DNA from: Phallusia fumigata
Taxonomy: Eukaryota; Chordata; Ascidiacea; Phlebobranchia; Ascidiidae
DNA length: 26,938 nucleotides
Direction of reading: 5' to 3'
NCBI GenBank assembly: GCA_008931825.1
Contig: QXVZ01028579.1
Span: 1 to 26,938 of the forward strand
Below, piece by piece: positions 1 to 9,498 of this stretch (position 1 is the stretch's first letter; the number at the start of each line of letters is the position of its first letter). The position numbers were made by a program, and so were the translations under genes. Under the pieces are notes generated by a model. It saw only the letters and a list, made by a program, of their open reading frames with translations, did not search any database and had not been told where the DNA came from.

Positions 1-128
1 GTTCCAATACTTGGTCTCGTAGTTAAACGTATGCATGAGAAGAGATGGTTCCATGATGATGATTGATGGAATGTCCTTCAGCTCTTCAGCATACATCAGC
101 ATACGAGCATCATACTCCTCCCATGTGT
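1..128 (-). CDS. CesA: CesA GH6-like exon with altered EPD motif (cut by window edge)
   Basis: The exon begins after an ATTAG acceptor and reads DTWEEYDARMLMYAEEL, then SIIIMEPSLLMHT. This matches the GH6 helix plus strand that ends in the EPDSL motif. In active GH6 enzymes the aspartate of EPD is the catalytic acid (D221 in Cel6A). Here the motif is EPSLL, so that residue is Ser. The exon continues past position 1. The later conserved GH6 blocks, including the LDAGH motif, are outside this window. Confidence 0.85.
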
Positions 129-3100
129 CTAATTAGAAAGTTTTTTTTGATAATCTGAAGACAATGTATTACGAAGGCGCAATACGAGTTGTGTTATTCC
201 GAAGTCAATTTTTTGGTCTTTTTGTCGCTTTATCTGCTAATTTTATTTTAAATTTTCACCAAAGGTAGGTCGTTTCATTTGGAGATTTGTAAAAACGAAA
301 AAAATTCGATAGTTTTATAAAATGCCGTCTAGTTATTTTTTAGCATCATTATTTATTTTATTTTTTTTTTGCGGACATAAAAACGAGTCATTTCGGGGCA
401 GTAAACAAGTCAAGCATTTAAATATATTTACTCAATTTAAAACAGCTCTAATCTTTTTTCGTCACTGGCAGTGTCAATTTAAGTCTTTTACTGGAACTAA
501 GAGACGATCAAAGTCCTTTCGGAGGAACGATTTGAGTCAACCCAAGCTCTCAGTAAAGCAGTATGGGATAAACTAGAGTCAATATCAAAAAAAAAATACA
601 CTCGACCTAGATCAATAACCGACTAAACTTACCGATGTGATTCTCCGGCAAGTAATGGCTGATCTCAGCGTTCAACACCAGTCCGGCTTTAGGTAGCATC
701 GCAAACACGATGACAGGAATTGTCTTCTCCTCACAGGCCAGCTTCTTTATCTGCTCGATTGTGTAAAAATCATCCTTGACTCCGAGCACCCAGAACGCGT
801 CCCTCTGCACCTCCTGGCCGCTCACTTTATCCGTGATCCGAGCGACTGTGAGAGCGTGAATTCCTGTGGAAGTGTCCAAATGCAGTTTGCTTAGGGTGCG
901 TTGCGCAATTTGGACACACAATTTACAGTTTAAATCAGGGCGTCCCAAATTTTTGGTCAGCAATCCCTTTTGATTTCCTAATTTTTTTTGTTACGACCCT
1001 TAAACGTTTGACAAAAAACCAATTCAAAACATACGTTGGTTGAATGAGTACTATACTAGAAAAAAATCAAACAATAATTTCACATAGGCAACATTTTGTG
1101 GGAAAAGCGAAATCGCGACCCACAAAATTAGTTGCTCAACTCCCTGAATGGTCGCGACCCCTGGTTTGGGAAGCTCTGGTTTAGATAGTCCAAACAAGAT
1201 GCAGTACAGATGTGAAAAACGTTTTGAAACGGTGCAAATTTATTTGCCTTAGTAAAAGGGAAAAAACTTTGACTCTGTTGCTGTTATCAGTGACATTTTA
1301 CCAGTTCTCCTTTCACTGCCTCAAATAACTTTGAGTCGATGAAGCTCGATTCAAATGCAGTTTGTGTGAAATTTTGGTTCACCGCTCGTGTTTTTCGTAG
1401 TCTCAAACACGATACAAGCCAACATTTTCAACGTTCCACAAACCCTAATGTTATCATCAGGAATGAGTTGGAACAGCGGCGCAAAGTTATTTGTCGCGGT
1501 AAAAGAAAAAGAGGCGTAACAACTATATTGTTATCAGCGACCATTTTTTTTTTTTCTTGGGCCAATAACCTTGGGTCTGTGTAGCCGGATAAATTGGTAA
1601 CGCGCCTGCCCTGAAAAAATCTTAAGGTCGTGAGTTCAAATCTCAGCGAAGCTTGATTTTTCTAGCCTTAAATCGCTTGTTGTTAACAACCAGAGGAGCG
1701 TAATTTTTCGATTTATGCGAAGCGTTTTTAGTTAGCCAACAACCAGTGCTTACCTAACTCGGCTTCATAATCGTGAGGGCAGGTGTACACTTTACTTTCT
1801 TTCTGTATCATGAGAGACTGTGTGAGGATGAGTCCGACGCAAATAACACGGAGAACGAGTTGGACGTTGCGAAGACAGGCTAAAACGATACCTGGAATTC
1901 TTACCCTGCATACACAAATCACAGGTTAAAGTTGACTTTGAGTTTTAGGAATTTTGATGTGGTTTAGCAAATGAAGATTTAACGTCACCATATATAGTAC
2001 ACATACTTCGTAATATCCACCCAAAGATGTTGTCTTTGAAGTAAAGTTATGAAGTTAAGTGTTGTTTTTTGTATTCTTGCGAAAAGTGGTAGGAAATGTG
2101 GAAAAATTAATTCAAGTGGTAAGGATTTTTTAGAAAAATTTTAGAAAACCATTTGATTGTTTGATGTAAGTTATGGAAGTGTTTCGGGCAGAGACACCTA
2201 TATTTTGCCCCCGAAGAAAGCCCTGGATAGTCGGCCAAGTAAACTGTCCAAAGCTATTTGTGTAATGAAACTATCGGAACACTCCAAATTGAATTATTGG
2301 TAAACTCTGCAATTTCTCATTGCTTAAGTTTGCATTACAAGCCTCGAAATGTGGACGCTGAATAAATACCTGTAATAACAATAGATGACCACTCCAACAT
2401 ACGGGACCATTCCCATCAATGCCCACGACATTCCAATAACGGATGTGTAATAGTAGGTGATGGACTGAGCAGTTATTGCTGCAGAAAATGTGCAAGTGTA
2501 AAACTTTTAGAATGTTTTGAACGAACTTAGCCTCTTCCTATCTGTTAAAAACGTTGGTTTCTATATCTTAAACAAACAAACATCTGAATTGGAAACTTAA
2601 ATATTGTAAGTTCGACAGTTCCAGTGGTTGAGTTTGTCAAGAAAAGACCACTGACAAAATATTAGCGACCTTTTCCGAAAACCCAAATTCCAAGAAGTAT
2701 TGTTACAAATAAACACTGATAACGTTTAAAAGTTTGTTAACATACTTGCAAAATCACTTGCATCTTGACAACAGACAGCACATATTGTATTTATGGCCAA
2801 CAGATTTTTGACCAAGCGACCCATTTTGCCAGAAAATTCAAGCATACAATATGTTCCAAAGCACTGGCTGGTTACGTTAAAATGTTTTCATACCTTTTGT
2901 GATAGCGTACACTACTGCGCTGAGTTTAAACAGCAGCATGAGGATGTGCACGAAACAAGCTTTCAGGTCCTGGAACCGGAACCCGACTTGTGCTCGTTCC
3001 GTTTCGTCCTCTGTCTTCTTCTTTGTCGCCTCGAAGGTCAACTCGCCTTAAAAACATGTCAAGTCAAGTTTGTATCAAAGTTCCTATTTTCAAAGTTATT

Positions 3101-6100
3101 GGTTCTTAATATACACCCAAACTTTGACAAGGTGAAACGCACACAGAGTTGCAGTGGTTCTCCAACTGTTTAAAATTATTTACACAACAGTCCCCCTGCA
3201 GTTTTTTCAGTGATTTCCGTTCCGCAAAAAAAATTACAACCGCATTCACAAGGCAGCATTGCGCGGTGGTGCCACAGAAATCGCAACCAACGCTGCACAT
3301 TATACGTGCATCCGGAATATATCAGTAGTCAAGCAATATATCATCGACTAAGAGACTGAAGACGTTTCGCGATCCCCCTAAAATCATCTCGTGGACCCTC
3401 AGAGTACCGCGCACCCCATTTTGAGAAACATTGATCCTAAACTTTTAACTTGATGGATTGAATTCAATTCAATTTAAATGTACACACCACCTGAAGTTCA
3501 CATACGAACCTCCAATAAACTTTGTCATGAGAACTTCCTTCAGGGCATGAAAAAACGTGAGCCAGAAGTTAATTGAAGCAAGCTCGCTGTTCCACATGTC
3601 CTTGATCCCGAATCCGGCCGGAGGATAGAGGAAGATCACATTACTCAACGTGTAATAGATGACAAAGCTGATTGCAAACTCAAGGTTGACATGAGATATT
3701 GGCCAAAGTCCGAAATAGATCGCCCAGACGGGGATCAACTGAAATATCGGCGTGGAGATTGCGATGCAGATGTAGTTGTAGCCTGACGAACTGTAGAAGA
3801 TTTTCTGCGGCAGAGTGAGCCGGCTGTTGAAAAGAGGAAACTCATCGAGGAAGATTTGGATGTTGCCCTTGCACCATCTTGCTCTTTGCTTAAGGATGCT
3901 CGAGATCTCATTCGGAGCTTGACCCACGGCAAGAATCTCATGGTGATAAGCGACTGCCCATCCGAGTTCACAAAGACGCAGTGAGAGGAGCGTGTCCTCC
4001 GTGAGGCATCCGATAGGGAGGAAGTCTGCCTCCTTGAGTGCATCCGAGCGCACAACGAAGTTCGTGCCGCAGCAGTTGACGGCTCCCCAGTTGTCCAATC
4101 CTAACTCGGACCTTAAGAAAACAATTTAAGAGAGGGGTTGAATTTCCGGACAATTGGCTGAAGCAAAACCATAACTGCCAGAGAGCTTGTATGTAGTAAC
4201 TACATTGTATTGCAAACGTTTTGACAATCTCTGCTGTCATCAGCGATTTATAGTTATGACGACAACAGAGATTACTGACTTTGCATGACAACGTATACTC
4301 TATTTACAAACTCTGTGGTAACTATGCCTTAAATTTATTAAAAATGGAAAAAAAATGATGACATGACAAAAATGGAAGAGGACAACAAAAAGAACAACTG
4401 TACTGTAATTTAGGATCTGAAACAACAATTTAGTTTCTAACCGTCGCCCTGATGCATGACCTTATTAGGTACTTGGTGGGGGAAAACCCAAAGCCTGCTA
4501 ATCTATATCCACAAACGAGCGCAGATTTAATGCTTTTGTTACTCAGAATTTGGGTACCTCTCCAACCTTTAAAATCTTATTAGCGCGGTGCATTACACGT
4601 TTATTAAAATTTGGAACAGTAACTTAAGTCTTTCAAGCGATAAAACAAGATATTGAAAAAAACGCATTATATATCGCGCCTGAAAGAACTAAATGCATTG
4701 AATTTGCCTTTTGCTGTGAAAACGCTTCCCATACGGTTGTCTGAATGCCGATTTCAATGAACCAGTTTACGCTTGAATTTTTTCTTTCGTAGTGATGCCT
4801 GCTACACTTGCGATAGTGATTTGCACAGATCTAGTTAGTAACCTGCCCTAAAATGAAATTTACATTTATGTGAATCAGCTTTGTTCCTAGAGGTAACAAA
4901 TATCTCGCGTGTTTCACGAACCTGTGAAAGAACGAGCTGTTCATATGATCCCACATGTCCTCATCAGGGTTCACGTTGTAGAAGTGCTGAGGAGTTTGGA
5001 CGAGAGCAATGGGTTTTCCTCTCTCCTCCGAGAACACGGGAAGAACTTTGGTTAAAAACTGACGCCTGTGGAAAAACACCCACTATCCTCATGTTCTGTG
5101 CCATCTGTTCTGTGTATTTAATATGGGGTATTTTGGAATGTGCCTAGCCAGAATTTGTGACTTACTGTGCTGTTTCTTTATTACTGGAAATTATTAAAAG
5201 TTAACAAAAGTTTTGAGATGTTACAATAATCCTGAAAATTTTGTTGGTTTGGTCTTGCCACTTTTAGAAATCCATCTGTCTGTTTTATGTAATAATTTAA
5301 GAAATTGGGCATTTAAGAAGTAGGTTCTTGATTAGACTTTAACCAAATAAAACGTGTACAAGTACCTAGGTCAGTTATAAGACAAACAACGGGGTTGAAG
5401 AACAGATAAACAACAATGTTACAATACAAACATGGACATTTTTCTACAATATATCACGTTGTATGTTGCGTTGATTTTAACTAAACTGTAAATCTATTAC
5501 CTAAAATGCGCAGCCAAACAAAACGAATTTACCAGGCTGCAAAGCCGGGGTCGACAACTTTTTGCAAGCCGCGCCACAACCAAAATCAGCAAGGTATCAG
5601 CATGCCGTAATAATTATCCATTTACAATTTCTTTCCCTTCATTTTTTTGTTATGTGGTAAAATCTTGGAAATTTAGGGTATTTTAATTAGATTATCTCAT
5701 CATTCAGCTACAGATTGAAGTAGAAACAGTTAATAACAAACACAAAAAAGTGCAATTTATTCCCACCAGGTATAGCTTATCAAAACGAAGCAATTTGTGA
5801 AGGGGCTGCGGACCGCATTTTGGCTTGGCGGGCTGGATTTGGCCCAAAATGCCGTAGGTTGCCAACCCCTGCTTAAAGTAATCTCTACCACCAGCAAAAC
5901 GATAACAATAGTTACTTTGGCATAAAGTCCGCGTCAAATACGATCACACATTCATTCTCGGCACTGTCCTCATCGTACAGGAAATGGAGGAGATGATTAA
6001 TGTTGCCGGACTTTGCATGATGCGGGTTTCCTCGCAGCTTCGGACGTGCCACGTAATGCAAATAGACGTATCTGAAAAAATGAACAAAAATTAACGCGTG

Positions 6101-9100
6101 CTCAACGAATTTTTGTATAGATATACATTCCAATATCCTTAGGATGGGACTTGAATTAAAAATTTACTTTCAATGAACTTGTATATGGTGAACACAATAT
6201 GTGATGCAAACGTTTCAACACAATCAATGCAACCGACGCTGACGCCATTATGTACTGATAATAACAACAACGATTGTCTAAACGTTTGCATTGCATTGTA
6301 TTTACTACATACAAGTTCTCTGGAAGTTATGTTTTTAATTACGACAATCCAATATCACTAACAAAAAACAAATGCGCCAAATAGTTGTTAAAATCGACAT
6401 GCTTTATCAATCAAACGTTCCGGCAAAAACTCATGCCATCATTAGTAATACGATGAGAGTTATTTAATATTACAACAGTAAGTTTCAAATTTTTACCTTC
6501 AAAACCGTGACAAGTGTTACGGCATTATTTCGACGGCTTCAAAATTTGGCCTAAAATTTTCTGTCGGGGGGTAATAACCTTGCCAAACAACCCCAATAGC
6601 ACTTGCCAACTTAATCTTTTTCTCGATACGGTCTTCCATATTCCATAAATGCTCAAAACCAACAACAACGGCTCAAAACAAAAGCTAGGAGTACCGCACA
6701 CTGCAGGTTTAGCTTTGTACGTAATTTAAGACAATAAAAGCAACATACGCAGGTTTCAATAAAAAGGTGACAAACTAACAAAAACTTTTTGCCACACAGG
6801 CTACGAGCAAGACAAAACCCAGCTAGGTAATGAACATTTTATCGCCTGATGACCGTACAGCCGTTCCAAGCCAATTAGCGCAATATGTGGACCTACAGCC
6901 AAAGGTAATGGAATCTGCAGGACAGAAAGGGCTTGAGTCAAAGGGGGGAATTGCAAATTAAAAGCAATCAGAAAAAAACGAATAAATGCCCGTGGCAGTG
7001 CAAAAGCAGGGAGACAATAAGTGCAAATTTAAAAAATGTTAATGACCTTAATGTATTCGGTAACACAAGTAATGCAAAGAGTTTTTTATATACTTCTAGC
7101 TATTGTGCTTGATCACGTCAGTATAGTGAAACAAAGATTTGCGCTATAGGTTCGGCAAAAATATTTTTTTTTGCCTGACTTTATATTTTCATAGAAGCGC
7201 CCCATGTCAGGTCTTGAGAACATCCTCTAAACATCGTGACCGGTTATAAAATATTTCAGGTGTCTGAAACGTGCACATGTTCGAAAGATAGACCAATCAC
7301 ATCCTTTCACAATTAGATTCCAAGCCTCATCAAGGTACACAGTTCAAGGCTCGCATGCTAATAAATTTATAACACAAGCCCCATACTTAAATTACACTTA
7401 CCTTTTTGTCCTCCTGTTTGCGACCCATTGCTCCAACTCCAGCCTGGCTCCATCATCCAGAACATAAACGTGGACGTGCAGATCAGCTGGGATTTCGAGG
7501 TTTACGATTTCACGAACAGTTCCTGTTACAACTTCAAGCGGTTCCTTGAAATTTCACGTGTAAAAAAGAAACTCAATACCGTAAAATAAGTGTAGTATGT
7601 AAAAAACATTGAACACATGCTTTCTGCTTTTACACATTTCAACCGGCTGAGCTGGCTAAGTAGCTGAAAATTTATTGATTTTTTTATAGCCTCAATAGAA
7701 AGATACAAGCCATTTATTGTGTTAACGTTATGATAAGCGTTGCTCTTAACAGAAAGCACAAGCGGCGCAAAGTCCCTTGCCGCGAGAAAAGAAAAAAGGT
7801 GCAACAACAAGTTAAAACGTCACTGATAAGACGAATAGCGAATATTGGTCCTTAAACTGTATGTAATTATCCACATATCAATAAACGGTAGCAGGTGGGC
7901 AATTAGCCGAATCTGTTACCTGAAAATAACATTGTTTTACAACGAGTATGACAGAACTAGCAAAATAAATTAGATTTTGGTAAGCTATAAAAAATGGTAA
8001 ACTGGTCTTTACAAAAATGGGCGATGAGTGGAAAAGGCTGAGATTTACAAATTCAGGTAACTAAACTAACATAAAAATCTTGAAAGTATTAAGTTTGTAA
8101 TCACAGGAATGAAACTCTCAGAACAAAAGCTTGCTTAACTAACTTTATAAGTTGGTACAAGAATTCTTGCTGTGTGAAACATCGAGTGCTCCTTCTCATC
8201 TACTACAGGCGGTTCACGTGAATACCATTTCCACAGGCAGAGGCCCTACAAAGTTAGATAAAGAAAATTATTACATTCGACAAGGTCATAATGGGCTGTT
8301 AGTAATATATTTTACTACAATAAATAGTGTGTTGAGACGCTATTAAGCTGCCTGTACCAGCACGTCAGTTTTTGCTAGAATTTGTTGCTAGTTTAGGTTT
8401 GTCATATTTTCCTTGATTAGATCACGGCTTGGCAACCCTTAGAATTAAAAGAGCTATTCAGGTCCCTTTTCACCAAAAAAACACTCTACTAAACCACAAA
8501 CCCCATTTGATTCAAAATTTAATGTAACAAAGTGATGTTTTATGGTGGACTGCTGCAGAGCGCTACTTTTATGAAATCAATATTGTGGTAATTACGGTAC
8601 GCCGTTCGTAAACAGGTAGGTGAAACGTACAATTCAATACGTACCGCACCGTTTTCTATCCTTGACAAAAGCACTTCGGCACGGTGATCCTGTACGCAGC
8701 AAAAATTATCACAAGGTACGGTAAGCCCTTCGTGATGAGATATGCAGTGCGCAGAACTCTACACATACTGCCGCCCTAGCTATTCACCTCGACACACAGT
8801 TATAAACGTTTCTTTTTCATCAAAACTCACGTGCACCATAACAGCTGGAGCAGTGACAATCTCCAGGACTGCCACGAACGTGCAATAGATTTTGCTGACT
8901 CCTGGTGCGTCCAAGGTAGACGAGAAACGAACGTAGACGTAGACGCCGAACGAGGCCAGATACAGGATGTAGAGAACCCGGTAAATCAAGTTGCTTGCAC
9001 GGAATGCTAGCAAAGGTACCGGGTAACTTGCTTCGCGTATTGGTGTCTCATCATCGCTGTCCGAGAGCTGCAACAGTAAGATGATTATTAATTAAAAACT

Positions 9101-9498
9101 TAATTGCCAGAGACCCTGAAGGCACTGATGATGACAGCAGCGATAGTAGAAACGTTTGCAATGTACAGTTGTGTCTTTAGTTAGGATACTTTTCAATTCT
9201 GTGCCTTTTGTTCCTAAGATAATTTTTTGGTGAAAAGGTTCGGTGCCAAAAATTAGGCGATCGAGGCAGGAATAAGAGTGGTGGGGGTAAAAATGCGGTG
9301 GAAAAAAGGGAGGGGGGGTGAGTGGTAAAAATACTTGTTTGCATTTAAAAACACAGGTTAACATTTTACACTTCTTTTGCCAAAATATCGTGCGATTTTT
9401 GCGGGTATCGGGTTATCACAAGCACAAAAAGCAAAAGTTTTCATTACCTCTGTCATTCTGACGTCAGGTTCGCTCGCAGTGTCGTCATTGCCAAACAT
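1..9498 (-). CDS. CesA: Cellulose synthase (GT2) fused to GH6 cellulase-like domain, tunicate CesA, 3' partial
   Basis: Makes beta-1,4-glucan (tunic cellulose) from UDP-glucose at the plasma membrane. I placed twelve exons: 9448-9498, 8831-9067, 8144-8245, 7402-7544, 5916-6071, 4922-5065, 3491-4111, 2894-3046, 2370-2478, 1754-1905, 633-863 and 1-128 (cut by the window). All have AG/GT borders, and phases agree at every junction except 3491/3046. About 740 residues are visible. Two membrane helices near residues 40-105 precede the GT2 domain, which has VPTYKEPLEVV, VLDDG (about 160), FDADF (about 224), LTEDT (about 315) and QRARW (353-357). Several more helices follow, then the GH6-like region. 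Start chosen: ATG at 9498, directly after a CTGCAG acceptor-like sequence; the frame stays open upstream, so an extra 5' exon is possible. Family knowledge: tunicate CesA is a bacterial-derived gene carrying a GH6 domain. The species is inferred, not proven. Confidence 0.93.
633..863 (-). CDS. CesA: CesA exon with start of GH6 cellulase-like domain
   Basis: The exon follows the last CesA membrane helix (exon 1754-1905) by one short linker. It reads DAFWVLGVKDDF, then IPVIVFAMLPKAG, then NAEISHYLPENHIG. This lines up with the GH6 pattern of a Trp-Leu strand followed by the VVYDLPDRDCAA...NGEY loop. Where active GH6 enzymes have the RDC aspartate (D175 in Trichoderma Cel6A numbering) this protein has KAG, so the aspartate is Gly here. 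Acceptor CACAG|GA and donor ATCG|GTAAGT fix the ends, with phases matching both neighbours. Confidence 0.85.
936..1178. mobile_element. hAT-type MITE in a CesA intron
   Basis: The left end starts CAGGGCGTCCCAAATTTTTGG and the right end, reverse-complemented, starts CAGAGCTTCCCAAACCAGG. This is a degenerate terminal inverted repeat of the hAT CAGxG type. It is flanked by near-identical 8-bp direct repeats, GTTTAAAT (928-935) and GTTTAGAT (1179-1186). At 243 bp with no coding capacity it is non-autonomous. It lies between exons 1754-1905 and 633-863. Confidence 0.75.
1398..1530. repeat. Interspersed repeat, copy 1
   Basis: The strings TAGTCTCAAACACGATACAAGCCA and GCGGCGCAAAGTTATTTGTCGCGG are shared, with substitutions, with the stretch at about 7682-7825. 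The repeat lies in a CesA intron. The family is not recognised. Confidence 0.55.
1579..1655 (+). repeat. tRNA-like SINE remnant
   Basis: TAGCCGGATAAATTGGTAAC resembles a pol III box A, and GTGAGTTCAAATCTCAG 45 bases later resembles a box B / T-arm. The anticodon and acceptor stems do not fold properly, so it is a tRNA-derived repeat rather than a working tRNA gene. Confidence 0.5.
3491..4111 (-). CDS. CesA: CesA largest exon: GT2 acceptor/QxxRW core and membrane helices
   Basis: This 621-nt exon carries the third catalytic aspartate (LTEDT) and the QRARW motif, which together with DDG and DAD in upstream exons complete the D,D,D,QxxRW signature of processive GT2 synthases. After QRARW come an amphipathic interfacial stretch and two hydrophobic segments (around the FQLIPVWAIYFGL and FVIYYTLSNVIFLY strings). 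The entry junction makes an Arg from AG|G. The usual donor (CTTCAG|GTGGTG) leaves two bases while the next exon (2894-3046) needs one. Either a tiny exon lies between 3047 and 3488, or the alternative donor GGAG|GTTCGT at 3510/3509 is used, which fits the phase but drops six residues. Confidence 0.9.
4172..4295. mobile_element. Fold-back MITE, second copy
   Basis: It starts CTGCCAGAGAGCTTGTATGTAG and continues to GCAAACGTTTTGACAATCTC, matching the right arm of the element at 6175-6322 in reverse orientation. Inside it an inverted repeat (AATCTCTGCTGTCAT near 4226 and ATGACGACAACAGAGATT near 4256) would form a hairpin. It lies in the CesA intron just upstream of exon 3491-4111. Confidence 0.65.
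5545..5871. mobile_element. hAT-type MITE next to a CesA exon
   Basis: The left end reads CCGGGGTCGACAACTTTTTG and the right end, reverse-complemented, reads CAGGGGTTGGCAACCTACGG, a degenerate inverted repeat of the CAGGGGTTGGCAACC type common in animal hAT MITEs. The flanking 8 bp (CTGCAAAG and CTTAAAGT) match poorly, so it is an older copy. It ends about 45 bp before the donor side of exon 5916-6071. Confidence 0.65.
6175..6322. mobile_element. Fold-back MITE copy with about 50-bp inverted arms
   Basis: The left arm 6175-6224 and the reverse complement of the right arm 6272-6322 both read AACTTGTAT...ATGCAAACGTTT...ACAATC with high similarity. It lies in the CesA intron between exons 7402-7544 and 5916-6071. 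The right arm is closely related to sequence at 4172-4225. Confidence 0.7.
7682..7825. repeat. Interspersed repeat, copy 2
   Basis: TAGCCTCAATAGAAAGATACAAGCCA and GCGGCGCAAAGTCCCTTGCCGCG correspond in the same order and spacing to the copy at 1398-1530. It lies in a CesA intron. Confidence 0.55.
8592..8772. repeat. Degenerate GTACGG-rich repeat, also at 11059-11117
   Basis: GGTACGGTAAGCCCTTCGTG...ATGAGATATGCA...ACTGCC at 8714-8772 aligns with GGTACGGCACGCCCTTTGAA...ACGAGGTACGCA...ACTGCC at 11059-11117. A related GTACG-rich stretch lies at 8592-8655. It is noncoding and of unknown family. Confidence 0.4.
9106..9166. mobile_element. Fold-back MITE fragment, third copy
   Basis: GCCAGAGACC at the left and CTGATGATGACAGCAGCGAT...GAAACGTTTGCAATGTACA match parts of the 4172-4295 element (reverse strand). 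It lies in the first CesA intron. Only a fragment is recognisable. Confidence 0.5.

Noticed and set aside
322..576. Plus-strand open frame of 84 codons
   Set aside because: AT-rich intron sequence of CesA with no family-like motif or splice context.
1579..1655. A working tRNA gene
   Set aside because: Box A and B are visible but the acceptor and anticodon stems do not pair; read as a SINE remnant.
7526..7810. Minus-strand 94-codon frame
   Set aside because: Overlaps the start of CesA exon 7402-7544 in another frame and runs through an interspersed repeat.
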